Positions 1-9,783 of a DNA stretch of 64,000 nucleotides are shown here, in pieces. The notes under the pieces were generated by a model. That model saw only the letters and a list, made by a program, of their open reading frames with translations, was not told the DNA's origin and did no database searches. Position 1 is the stretch's first letter. Every line of letters starts with the position of its first letter. The translations under genes and the position numbers were made by a program. Source of the DNA: Linum tenue (lineage: Eukaryota; Streptophyta; Magnoliopsida; Malpighiales; Linaceae); assembly GCA_946122785.1 (NCBI GenBank), contig CAMGYJ010000010.1, positions 44,971,134 through 45,035,133 of the forward strand, read 5' to 3'.

Positions 1-85
1 AGATTTAACCCAAATACGGGATGTTACAATTAGATACAACATGGGCCATGATCCAAAGATCCAGAGGAAGGATGACATCTAAAGA

Positions 86-616
86 CTAAGTACGAGGCAC
101 CAGAATTCTGGAGATAACAAAATGAAGTGCACGAAGACTAGATAGAACAGAGGTGACAGTAAGATAAGTTGTCGGTCCAGGATGGATACCAGTCAACTGA
201 ATAAACTCGGCTGCAATGTTGAAGTTAAAGCGCCAGAGCTCCGATTCATGAGTGAGAGTTTCACCTATGGGAGGAACATCCAGGAGCCGAGCCAACTCAG
301 AGACATGAATGGTCATCAGATGACCATAAACTACAGTAGAAAAACTACGACTGTGAAGGCCAACAGAACGAAGATTGGAATAGAAAAACCGAACAAGCTC
401 AGGAAAAATCAGAGTGGGAGGATCCTGCAACAGGAAATCCCACCCCATATTATGAATGAAGCCCCTAACATCAATACCATAATCCACAAAATCAGGAAGA
501 TGGGCATAAATCGGGGTGGCAATGGGACGATTTTCATAAAAAAGGGTGTGACGATGACGACTCATAGAAACAGGATAAGAGAAGAGAGAGCCAGTATAGG
601 AATGAGCAAAAAACAC
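86..616 (-). CDS. ORF resembling the putative plant transposon protein domain, downstream of copia pol
   Basis: A 176-codon open frame on the same strand as, and just 3' of, the copia pol remnant. The text (PTLIFPELVRFFYSNLRS near residue 68, then HVSELARLLDVPPIGE near 105) looks like the plant-restricted domain of retroelement-linked ORFs annotated as putative plant transposon protein (Transposase_32 type). No catalytic motif is visible. Sirevirus-type copia elements can carry an extra ORF after pol, so it could be an element accessory ORF. It could equally come from another element whose remainder lies beyond base 1. The Met start is arbitrary. The plus-strand ORF over the same bases is its shadow. 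Confidence 0.4.
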   Translation of the reverse strand: MFFAHSYTGSLFSYPVSMSRHRHTLFYENRPIATPIYAHLPDFVDYGIDVRGFIHNMGWDFLLQDPPTLIFPELVRFFYSNLRSVGLHSRSFSTVVYGHLMTIHVSELARLLDVPPIGETLTHESELWRFNFNIAAEFIQLTGIHPGPTTYLTVTSVLSSLRALHFVISRILVPRT

Positions 617-949
617 GGTTCATGGTTGAGTACTAGGAATATTGGATTAGGGCTAGAGGCTTATGAGCAGAGTACTAGGAATCTAGGTGAATATATAGAG
701 GCACGAAAGATAGGGCGACACACAGGCTTGCAAGAAACAAGGAAACAAAAAATACGAGGAGATAAAAAGGAAGCTGAATTAGCAAATAAGAGAAAGAAAA
801 ATAATTGAAACAAGGAAAGCAAATAAGCTAATAAAGGCATGAATCAGTCTGCAAGAAAATCTCTAAGATTTTCAGGGGACCGTAGTCCGATATCATAGCA
901 TAGGAAAACAAAGGGATCAGCAGACAAAACTTAGTAAACAAGTCAGCTA

Positions 950-1355
950 GCTGGTACTCAGTAGGAATATAGTTAAGAGAAATAAGCTAATTATGCACCA
1001 GTTCTCGGATGTAATGATATTTGATCTCAATGTGTTTTGTCCGAGAATGCTGTACAGGGTTTTTAGTCATGCAAATAGTGCTAGTGTTATCACAGAATAG
1101 AGGGATGACAGGAACATGCAGACCATAATCTCCTAATTGGTATTTTAAACAGAGGAGTTGAGTACAACATCCTCCAGCAGCTATATATTCAGCATCGGCG
1201 GTAGACAGAGCTATAACTCCTTGTTTCTTGCACGACCAAGAAATAAGAGAAATGTTAACAAACTGACACGCATCGCTTGTGCTTTTACGATCAATGAGAC
1301 TTCCAACGAAGTCTGAATCACTGTAACCAAGTAAGTCAAAGTTGTCTTGCTTAGG
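950..1355 (-). pseudogene. copia RNase H remnant
   Basis: No long ORF remains, but the minus strand still reads fragments of the copia RNase H domain. These include a C-terminal TEYQLADLFTK-like run around 950-1000 and an SDFVGS/DRKST-type stretch near 1280-1330 matching the family's residues for self-sorting RNase H. Stops and frame breaks occur throughout. Confidence 0.65.
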
Positions 1356-2560
1356 TTACCACAGTCCTACATTCATGGTTCCTTTTAAGTAATGAAAAAT
1401 CCGTTTAACAGTAGCTAGATGACTAACTCTAGGACTTGCCTGAAACCTAGCACATACGCAAACACTATACTGAATATCAGGGTGACTCGTAGTTAGATAA
1501 AGTAAAGAACCAATCATTCCCCGATATAACTTCTCATCTACAGGAGTACCTTTTTCATCTTTATCTAATTTTAAGTTCACAGCCATAGGAGTCGGACTGG
1601 AATTAATATTATAAAGATCAAACTTGTGCAACATGGTATTTATGTATTTAGCTTGACTAATAAATGTACCATGAGAAGTTTGTTTGAACTGCAACCCAAG
1701 AAAAAATTGAAGCTCACCCATCATACTCATTTCAAAGACAGATTTCATTGTTTCACAAAATTCAGAACACATAGCAGAATTAGTTGACCCGAAAACTATA
1801 TCATCAACATAAATTTGAACAATAAGAAGATGAGGACCAGAAGTCTTAGTGAATAGAGTTTTATCGATTGATCCTTGAGAAAAGGATTGATCCTTAAGAA
1901 ACTTGGTCAATCGATCAAACCAAGCTCTAAGAGCTTGTTTAAGCCCATACAAAGCTTTGTTTAGCTTGTACACATAGTATGGATGTTGAAAATCAGTAAA
2001 ACTGGGAGGTTGAGACACATAGACCTCTTCTTGGATGTCTCCATCAAGAAGGCACTCTTGACATCCATTTGGTACAAAGGAAAATTCATATGACACACAA
2101 AAGCACATAACAACCTAATCGATTCCATACGTGCTACAGGTGCAATGGTTTCATCGTAATCTATTCCTTCCTCTTGGCAATAGCCTTGTGCAACAAGGCG
2201 TGCCTTGTTACGAATAATATTACCATCCTCATAAGATTTGTTACGAAAACCCCACTTTGTTCCTATGATAGTTTTTCCTAGAGGCATAGGAACTAAATCC
2301 CAGACCTTTAGATATTCAAACCGAGACAATTCCTCTGGCATAGCGTAAGCCCATTCCTCATCATGTAGAGCTTCTTTATAAGTCTTAGGTTATAGTTTAG
2401 ATACATAAGCATACTGACTTGGAGTATACTTACCTCGAGTGTGTTGACCATCTTTAATGTTTCTGATGACTTGACTTTCAGGATTTCGCTTTTGAATATG
2501 AGGTGGCGCTTGAATTTTATCATTAGCTTCACTAGAATGATGAGACTCAGATTCTACTTC
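1356..2560 (-). pseudogene. copia reverse transcriptase remnant
   Basis: RT text is spread over three overlapping minus-strand frames, so at least two frameshifts are present. N-terminal part: [19 protein letters not shown]. Core: [19 protein letters not shown], then the intact active-site box YVDDIVFGS, then FFLGLQFKQTSHGTFISQAKY and the connection IGSLLYLTTSHPDIQYSVC. The YVDD box fits Ty1/copia. The frame ends in the connection to RNase H at 1356. Confidence 0.88.
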
Positions 2561-2611
2561 TGTAATTGTTTCTGGCTCGATGGAAAGTGTTGCTTGGACT
2601 TGAGTATCTTT

Positions 2612-3373
2612 CTAAGGCTGCTGTTGCGATGATGATTCACTTGAATCTGTTGTCTCTGCTGGAGTTTTTTCTTTCCAATGTGTCAATTCCAAACTTGCCT
2701 CACATGTCTTAGTAGAGGTATTAGCATCATCAAACAATACATGAACTGATTTTTCCACCTTACGAGTACGTTTGTTATAGATTCTGTATGCTTGCCCTTT
2801 CAAAGAGTACCCTAAGAAAATTGACTCATCTGACTTAGCGTCAAACTTGCCAAGAGTATCTTTAGTATTAAGAGTAAAGCATCGGCATCCAAAGGGGTGA
2901 AAGTAAGAGATATTTGGTGTCTTTTTCTTTAAGACTTCATAGGGAATCTTATTTAGATGCTTCAGTACTAGTACTCTGTTAATTATGTAACAGGATGTAA
3001 TTATTGCTTCTTCCCAAAAGAACTTAGGGAGATCGTAATCGATCAACATAGTTCTTGTAGTTTCAATAATGGTACGATTTTTCCTCTCAACTACCCCATT
3101 CTGTTGGGGAGTTCGAGGAGCAGAAAAGGTGTGGAGAATGCCTGATGACTCACAGGACTCTGAGAACTCATCCGATATAAATTCTCCTCCATTGTCACTT
3201 TTAATGCTTTTGATCTCAGAATTCATTTTGACGAAAGACTGGAACTTTTTGAATGTTTCATCTTTGCTTTCAAGAAAATAGACCCAGCAATATCTAGAGT
3301 AATCATCTACAAGAACAAATACATAGTTTTTGCCTCCAAGACTAGTGATAGTGCAAGGACCAAATAGATCCAT
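2612..3373 (-). pseudogene. copia integrase core remnant
   Basis: A retroviral-type integrase core. MDLFGPC carries the first catalytic Asp, SDNGGEF the second, and NGVVERKNR the catalytic Glu. The copia-typical distal segment FGCRCFTLNTKDTLGKFD, then FLGYSLKGQAYRIYNKRT, follows. The core residues are intact, but the frame is separated from protease upstream and RT downstream, so no polyprotein can be made. Confidence 0.85.
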
Positions 3374-3407
3374 ATGAATAAGTTCAAATGGTTTGGTCGT
3401 AGCAATA

Positions 3408-4343
3408 TCAGGTTTTTATCTTACAAGGTCTTCTGAATTGCTTACCAGCATCACAAGCACCATAGAAAAAGTTTCCTCGTTCCTTTAAATCAGGAATTCC
3501 TTGGACAAGTTTAGATTTTGACAAGGCATCTAGTCTTTTTAAGCTAATATGACTAAGTTTTTTGTGCCAGGTAGCTTCCTGGTAATCAGATTGGGAAACT
3601 AGACATGATTCGTTGAAGGCTTTTAAATCACAGAGGTCAATCACATACATATTTCCAATGCGATTACCAATAAACATAATTTTGTTGTCACGAACACGTT
3701 CAACTAAACAGTGAGAAATTTCGAATGTCACCTTGTTCCCACTACTGCATAACTGACTTATGGAGAGCAGGTTATGTTTAAGACCATCTACAAGCATGAC
3801 ATCTTTAACAGTTGGCATAGGAGACAAGCTAATAATTCCTTGTCCCACAACTCTGCCAGCACTGTTGTCTCCAAACACCACTTCTCCTTCTAATTCATAG
3901 TTCAAAGTTGAGAAAAGAGCTTCGTTACCTGTCATATGATGCGAACAACCACTGTCCAGATACCATTTACTTTCTGTTTCACAGAATTCATTGATGAGGT
4001 TGTGAGTTTCAGTGTTTGACATTCTTGCCATGTATGCCTCGTCAGTATGCCCTTCATTGTCATCCTCTGACTCATAATCACTCCAAGAAGCAGCCATTGC
4101 CCGTTCTTTGGCTTTCAGTGTCAAAGGGAAATTGGCTCTTACATGCCCCATTTTTTTCGCATTTGTAACACCCTTGTGGTTCACAATCAGATGCTCCAAC
4201 CTGCAGTTCTTTCTCCTGCGAGGCAAATCTCTCAAAGAATGCATTCTTAGTTCTTCCAGGATTTGAAAGATTTCTTCCACTATCACTATTTCACTGAATA
4301 AACTCATTATGTTTGAGATTTTGATCAGAAAAACGATTATTCG
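3408..4343 (-). pseudogene. copia zinc-knuckle, protease and gag-pre-integrase remnant
   Basis: Downstream of the hAT insertion the minus strand continues with a damaged CCHC knuckle (KKMGHVRANFP, lacking the full Cys set). The aspartic protease signature DSGCSHHMTG follows, then VMLVDGLKHNLLSISQLC, then the gag-pre-integrase domain ATWHKKLSHISLKRLDAL. A frame break at about 3408 separates it from integrase. In the intact family these are parts of one polyprotein. The first residues of the computed ORF come from the hAT element and are not copia. Confidence 0.8.
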
Positions 4344-4351
4344 ATTATGAA

Positions 4352-5012
4352 CAGCGGCGGATCCAGAACACAGAAGAGCACTGGGCCGCATTTCATTAAA
4401 AAATTAGAACCGTAAAATAACATTATAGTTTTTTTTACAATATTAATTGTACACGTCGGTATTTTAATTTAGCGAATGCATCAATTATGGAGTCCACATC
4501 CATACCAATAGTATATATACATTGTTTTAAATAAAATACTTTAGCAATCGGCTAGAAATTCCTCGTTCATTTTGTTGCGAAATCAGTTTTCATATGTTTC
4601 ATTGTTGAAAAGGTTCTCCTTGTAGTAGTTGTTGATACGAGCAGCGTCAACACTAGACAAATCAATCGTGCATTGTGTGTCCATACCTATATCCACTAAC
4701 TGCTTTAGTAAATTTTCAAGGGAACAAACCTCATATTTCTTATAGTCTTTTACGTTTTAGACTTTTAGAATTTTAGATTTCATTGTTTTTTTTAGAAAAA
4801 TAGTCTTTGGAGTTAGAATTTCTAGGCTAAATTTATAGTAGTGATTTGAATATGTTAATCTGAATCATGTTTCTAGTTACACACAATCTTATTATAAAAT
4901 AACACTAGGCCGAATAACTAAAATCGAAAAATTCATAAACACTATACTAACTCCGAATCCAGGGGAGGGCTGGGCCGGGGCCCGGGGTGGCCACCCCCTG
5001 GATCCGCCACTG
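4352..5012 (-). mobile_element. Nonautonomous hAT element A (661 bp) inserted in the copia gag-pol
   Basis: Terminal inverted repeats CAGCGGCGGATCCAG (4352-4366) and CTGGATCCGCCACTG (4998-5012) are flanked by a perfect 8-bp target duplication attatgaa (4344-4351 and 5013-5020), diagnostic of hAT. The minus strand (about 4640-4430) still reads pieces of the hAT C-terminal dimerisation domain of zinc-finger MYM/TTF-type transposases (TRRTFSTMKHMKTDFA; then DSIIDAFAKLKYRRVQL), with stops. The element is therefore an internal-deletion derivative of a coding hAT, not a random MITE. Confidence 0.9.
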
Positions 5013-5013
5013 A

Positions 5014-5870
5014 TTATGAATAACGACTAGCTGATCCAGGAAAGCGAGCATTTGAATTAGAAAACCTATTGTGACATTCATAACGACCTATATTATCTAT
5101 AGTACGTTGCCTCTGATCATTTTTTAACTTAATCATACGATGAAACTTCTTACTAACCAAAGCCAGTCCCCGTTCAAAATCAGAATCAACTTCATTATCA
5201 TATTCATATTCATACACACGACTTTTGAAAGCAAGACTCTTTTTGCGTCTTTTATCTTCCTTCCCTACCTGCCTAATGACATGTTCATGACTGAGAAGGG
5301 ATCCAATTAATTCATCAACAGTCAACGTGTTAAGATTTCTGGCTTCTTCAATGGCTGTCCATTTAGGCAGCCATTCCTTTGGTAAGGATCGAAGAAGTTT
5401 CGTAACCATGTCCTTTGATACAATAATTCTACCTAGACCCTTCAATTTATTAATTATACTAGTGAATCTAGAGTACATATCATGAACCCCTTCATTAGGT
5501 AGCATATCAAAGGTATCGTATTCATGCATAAGTAAATCTATACGAGTTTCCTTGATGTTAGACGTACCTTCAAACATGGCTTCAAGAATGGACCAGATTT
5601 CATTCGCGGTTTCGCATTGCTCCACCTTATCAATCTCACAAGGTGAAATGGCAGTTTGCAGAATGTGCATAGCTCAGCAATTGAGCTATGCACTCTTCTT
5701 CTGCGCATCAGTCCACCCGTCTTGTCTATTAGCCCATCTCTGACAACAGTCCAGAGGTCTGCATCAATCCCCCACAAGAAGGTTTTCATCCGTTTTTTCC
5801 AGGCATTGTAGTTTGAGCCTGTAAACCATGGCGGATTGTTATGCGACCAGGACCAAATGCAGCAGGAGAA
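5014..5870 (-). pseudogene. copia gag remnant
   Basis: The minus strand encodes a capsid-type gag. The N-terminal motif around 5760-5840 reads W..GSNYNAWKKRMKTF in a second frame. After a frameshift near 5670 comes a UBN2-like stretch with ETANEIWSILEAMFEG and LLRSLPKEWLPKWTAIEEA. A C-terminal basic region follows (SFERGLALVSKKFHR type). The frame is cut off at 5013 by the hAT element. The two-frame structure and the missing zinc-knuckle segment make it a pseudogene. Confidence 0.75.
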
Positions 5871-5920
5871 TTTGTTCCCATAGATCGTAACCTTTGGCAG
5901 TAGTTAGCTCTTCAAAGGAA

Positions 5921-5933
5921 GGCTCTGATACCA
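5921..5933 (-). other. Primer-binding site complementary to initiator tRNA-Met
   Basis: The minus strand reads TGGTATCAGAGCC, the standard tRNA-iMet 3'-end complement used by plant copia elements to prime minus-strand DNA. It sits two bases inside the LTR boundary. Confidence 0.85.
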
Positions 5934-5935
5934 CT

Positions 5936-6640
5936 TGAAGGTCGATTCTAGAACTAGGGATTTGAAACGAAGTTTGGGAAAAGAAGAAATGTTCTTCGAA
6001 GAAGAAGATGACAGAAGAGAACGCTTCTGCTCTTCTTCTCACAAGGTTATGGGCCAAAAGAGAATAAATGCCCAACCGAACATATATGAAACAAACCAAG
6101 AATTGGGTATGTTTTGAACACAACCTTTTAACTAGAGAACACTTGTTCTTCTTTCTGATTTGCAAAAGAAGAACAAAGTTGAGCAGCAGAATGCAGAAAT
6201 CAAATGCAAGAACAAGAACACATCGATTTAACGAGGTTCACCCAATAATGGCTACGTCCTCGTCCCGGTAATAGTCCACACTACTACCGAGAGATACTAT
6301 ATTTTTCTGATTCAGAGACACAATTACAGAATGAATAAGCAATCAAAACGAACATAGTTTGACCCAACTCTAACCCTTTCAGCCACTCTCACAGAACCTA
6401 TACCCGTGGGGAAGATCCCACTTTTGCTCTTGATAGACTAGTCCTCTACCACTATTATCAGAGATTTAAAAAGTTACTTTCAGGAAGACGAGTAATCTAA
6501 ATATATAGCCCTCCTTTAGCTAGCCGTTGGAGAATTAAACTAATGAAGACGCGGGCTGAGATTGAGCAGCAAATATTAAGTTACCAAAAATGAGTAACTT
6601 TCCTTGAACACCCAGCTCATAGATCTGATCTCATCCAACA
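5936..6640 (-). repeat. 5' LTR of the copia element
   Basis: This 705-bp block opens TGAAGGTCGA and closes CATCCAACA, giving TG..CA ends. It lies two bases from the primer-binding site, as expected for a 5' LTR read on the minus strand. A TATA-like run (ctatatat on the minus strand near 6500) and a typical copia leader around 6230-6300 support the call. Without the second LTR, its age cannot be estimated from LTR divergence. Confidence 0.7.
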
Positions 6641-6717
6641 TATAGTCTTCAAAAATACGGTACAAATAAGTTATGTATAAAATACTAGTACGTACGAGAG
6701 AAGTTGATATATACATG

Positions 6718-7788
6718 GTGCCATTTGCAAGCTTGAGTGCTGCCATTTTTTCCCCAATAGTACTCGGATTCGTTTCGGTTGAAAAAGTCGAGTGGAAATA
6801 CCTTGCATTGAAAGGCCATTTCGGGTTTTCGCTTTAATGTTATGTTTGTATCCATTATTTCCTTGAACGCGAATGAATGAAACTGTACGAGAGGAATTTC
6901 ACAATGCTATATAGCATTGGTGCTATAGGATTTTGCCTTTATGGTACAACTTTAAGTTGTACCATTAACGTTATGATACAACTTCAGACTGTACTTATAC
7001 TCTTATGTGATGCCCCTGTAAAGTTGTACCATAATATAAGGGTACAAATTCTTTTATAATAAAACCTGAAATTATACTTTTAACGTTATGGTACAGCTTC
7101 AAATTGTATATTAAATCAATGCTTTATAACAGAATAGAAGCGCTATGCAAATGTCTGGAAGTACTGTCATTTCAAGGGGCAATTCGATGTTGATCCTTTT
7201 GATTATATTCACAACTCGCAGACCATTTCCAACCATATATACCATGGACAGAAGATTCATAGCAATGCATGTAGGAATCATTCGCATCGGTTTGGGTCTT
7301 CGGGTCATCAACCTTAAATGTTGCTATCCAAATTGAACTTAAAGACGTGGGGTACGTAGGTACGATGATGACCACAAGTGGGTTGGGAGCTATTTAATGT
7401 ACACGGCGAATTGCATAGCACTTCTTCTGTAAGACATCTACAGCGAATTGCCCCTTAGAAATGACGTTTCCAGGGAATTGCTATAAAGCATTGATTTAAT
7501 GTACAATTTGAGGCTGTACCATAATGTTAAAGGTATAATTTCACGTTCTACCATAAAAGAATTTGTGACCTTATGTTATGGTACAACTTTGCAACATAAA
7601 TTTGTACCATCACATAAATATACAAATTCAAGTTGTACAACAAAAGAATTTGTACCATAACATTGAAGGAAAAAATCGAAATGGGTTTTTTTTTTTTTTT
7701 TTTGAAATGCAAGGTATCTCCACCCGCCACCCGGTCTTTCAACCGAAACGAATCCGCGTACACACTCAAGCCTCCAGCAAGTGGCGCA
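6718..7788. repeat. Long imperfect inverted repeat (foldback) upstream of the RPW8-like gene
   Basis: The left arm (about 6718-7195) and right arm (about 7435-7788) are reverse complements with gaps. Matched blocks include the outer CTTGAGTG / CACTCAAG, CGGATTCGTTTCGGTTGAA (about 6768-6786) against TTCAACCGAAACGAATCCG (about 7738-7756), ATACCTTGCAT against ATGCAAGGTAT, and AAATCAATGCTTTATA against TATAAAGCATTGATTT near 7110 and 7480. The innermost matched pair is AAGGGGCAATTCG against CGAATTGCCCCTT. The spacer (about 7200-7430) matches 9438-9590 in opposite orientation. Repeated GGTACAACTT-like words fill the arms. It ends about 170 bp before the gene start, so it forms most of the promoter region. 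No TSD was identified. Confidence 0.75.
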
Positions 7789-7863
7789 GTTGACTGCAAA
7801 AAACAGGGGTCAACGAAGCGAAGAAGGTTAACAGAAGGAAAATAAAGAACTCCATCTTCTTTC

Positions 7864-7871
7864 TATATATT
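7864..7871 (+). promoter_or_regulatory. Candidate TATA box of the RPW8-like gene
   Basis: TATATATT lies 95 bp before the ATG at 7959, a plausible core-promoter distance for a plant gene with a short leader. Position only; no transcript evidence. Confidence 0.4.
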
Positions 7872-7958
7872 CTTCACAACAAAAAAGGCTTCCTCGAATC
7901 TCCACTCCTCGCTAATTAGCTATCTTTACACAAACAAACAAAAAAAGACCCGCACAAG

Positions 7959-8672
7959 ATGATGAATTTAGCAACTAAAATAATGGGACACGTCTTCCCA
8001 GACCTGTACACCACCATCAAGTGCTACATGCATCCTTCCCTCACGCGCTCCTCCACGCTCCGCTCCAAGCTCCGCCTGCTGGCCGAGAAAGTCGAGCCGC
8101 TCATCCACTTGTTCGCCGCCATCGACGCGCGCTACCCGGAGGCCGGGGCACATCGGGAGACCCGGAAGCTGCGGGAGCTGCTGGGGAAGGCCGACAAGAT
8201 GGTGCACGACTGCGGCGGGCTCCGCTGGTGGAACCTCCGGCGGAAGCGGCGGATCTCGAAGCGCCTGACGGAGCTGACCGCGTCGTTCGAGAGGCTGCTG
8301 AACGAGGATTTCGGCCTGGTGGCGTTGATGTGCCGGCAGATGGTGGTCCAGGGGGAGCAGGAGGAGCTGAAGGCCGAGCTGAATGCGAAACTGGACCGGC
8401 TGTTGGCCGGCCAGGCGGAGCTGAATGCGAAGCTGGACCGGCTGTTGGAGAGGAACTGGAAGCTGGACAGGATGTATGTTGGTCGGCAGGTGGCGCCGGC
8501 GAGGCTGAGCGCCGGTGGTGGTGGGATGAGGGATAATGAGATTCATTACGAGATGACGGAGGAGAAGTGTTTGAGCATTTCGGGTTGTTGTGGCGGCCAT
8601 GATGGCTACGACGGCGACGGCGACGGCAAGTATTTTGACCGGAGAGGAGACTACAATAGCAAGTGGGAATAG
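7959..8672 (+). CDS. RPW8-domain-like protein, intronless
   Basis: A 237-aa single-exon frame, strongly GC-rich in an AT-rich setting. Residues about 35-125 resemble the RPW8/CCR helical domain: KVEPLIHLFAAIDARY, then RETRKLRELLGKADKMVHDC, then the Trp-Asn plus basic run GLRWWNLRRKRRISKRL, then LTASFERLLNEDFGL. RPW8-type domains act in plant immunity as membrane-associated helical bundles, alone or fused to NB-LRRs. No NB-ARC or LRR is encoded here. A coiled-coil tail follows, with ELNAKLDRLL repeated twice (about residues 140-163), then a Gly/Asp-rich C-terminus. The start is the MM pair at 7959, the first ATG after the TATA box. Domain assignment rests on pattern resemblance only. It could be a lineage-specific helical protein. 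Confidence 0.6.
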   Translation: MMNLATKIMGHVFPDLYTTIKCYMHPSLTRSSTLRSKLRLLAEKVEPLIHLFAAIDARYPEAGAHRETRKLRELLGKADKMVHDCGGLRWWNLRRKRRISKRLTELTASFERLLNEDFGLVALMCRQMVVQGEQEELKAELNAKLDRLLAGQAELNAKLDRLLERNWKLDRMYVGRQVAPARLSAGGGGMRDNEIHYEMTEEKCLSISGCCGGHDGYDGDGDGKYFDRRGDYNSKWE

Positions 8673-9437
8673 GAAGAGGCGTCGGTAATGAATTCTCGAT
8701 TAATTTGGTCATGTCATGTCATGTATGCATGTGGAATAACTCAAAGCCATATATGGTTTAGATCGTGTTCAATTTCTATCATCATTATTATGTTCTTTTT
8801 TTTTTGTTCCTTTGCAAAATTAAAGACCGATTATTGTTCTAAAGTGTATTATTTGTTGTATGAAAATTTGTATGGAGGTGTGGAAAATATATGGGTTTGT
8901 GGTGTGTATGGCAGCAATGACGAGAAATTGTTGGATGGAAAGGCTCAAAGGTTCTCGGAGGTGGTTGTTGTGATTCTGTTGAATTTCGTTACATTTTGCA
9001 TCTTCTAACGTGATATCGCTCATAATCGACTAATTAATGGTTGACACAATGGAGAAGCCATTGTCGGACTAATCATCAGCATGGCCCAAACGAAAGTTTT
9101 TTATTTTACAGGTTGCAACTACAAGTTTTGAAATAACATTTTTTTTTAGGTTTGGGATACTTTTAAAACAAGTTTCGAAATCGAATAAGCGCGCGATCAG
9201 CTCGTAAGTGATTGTATAGTACGACGATAGAAAGATTTGTTGAGCCGTGAATGTATTTTACGAATTTACGCGTCATGAAATTTTGTAAGACGCTGGTTAC
9301 GATCGATGATTCCTTCACTAGTTGCACCCGGAGCACCTTCAACCTCTCATCACTGATCCGGCCGGTCTCCTCTAACATAACTCGGTAGCAAAAGTTTAAC
9401 TATTCCGCCCTGCGCCACAAACTTGACAAAAACTAGC
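8673..9437. other. 3' flank of the RPW8-like gene and unassigned DNA
   Basis: 8690-8900 holds the 3' UTR-like sequence whose words recur at 9755-9785 and 10995-11135 (see the truncated copy). The stretch 9130-9437 has mixed composition and short open frames, but I recognise no domain or repeat end in it. Confidence 0.5.
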
Positions 9438-9783
9438 TCATAACGTACGTAACCCACTTGGTGTTCATCATCGTACTCAATTGGATGGGAACATTTAAGG
9501 TTGACCCCCGAAGACCCAAACCGATCGATACTAATGATTCCTAGTCTTCAGTAAGTTTGCTAACGAATCTTCTGTCCGAGGTATCTCCACTCGGCCTTTG
9601 AACATTCCGCTGTGGTGGCCATGTTGATGGCTACGGCGGGCCGGGGTGTTGACCGGAGATGAGACTACAGCAAATTGGCCTAGCTATGGAATGGAAGGAG
9701 ACTTATTCGGTTATGAATTCACGAGACGACGTCCTACGTACTCTGGTTTTTGTATTTGATTAATTTGGTCATGTCATGTACGA

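Larger units (their letters stand above)
950..6640 (-). mobile_element. Degenerate Ty1/copia LTR retrotransposon (Sire-like), minus strand, one LTR visible
   Basis: On the minus strand the order is LTR (5936-6640), tRNA-iMet primer site (5921-5933), gag, protease/gag-pre-integrase, integrase, reverse transcriptase, RNase H. This PR-IN-RT-RH order defines Ty1/copia. The gag text and the RT text ([22 protein letters not shown]) resemble the Sire lineage. Pol is broken into several frames, so the element is dead. A 661-bp hAT element (4352-5012) with an 8-bp TSD interrupts the gag/PR boundary and must be younger. No copy of the 5936-6640 LTR was found between base 1 and 950, so the 3' LTR is either outside the window or lost. 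A candidate 5-bp TSD (tatag) follows the LTR at 6641. Confidence 0.85.

Noticed and set aside
182..808. 208-codon plus-strand ORF
   Set aside because: It overlaps the minus-strand transposon-type ORF and reads as its antisense shadow; no domain-like text.
5935..6271. Short ORFs in the copia LTR
   Set aside because: Non-coding LTR; no domain and no conservation expected.
7968..8712. Several long ORFs antisense to or out of frame with the RPW8-like gene
   Set aside because: High GC removes stop codons in all frames; their translations are low-complexity Pro/Arg/Ser runs.
9163..9378. 71-codon minus-strand ORF as a gene
   Set aside because: No recognisable domain, no splice context; listed only as unassigned DNA.
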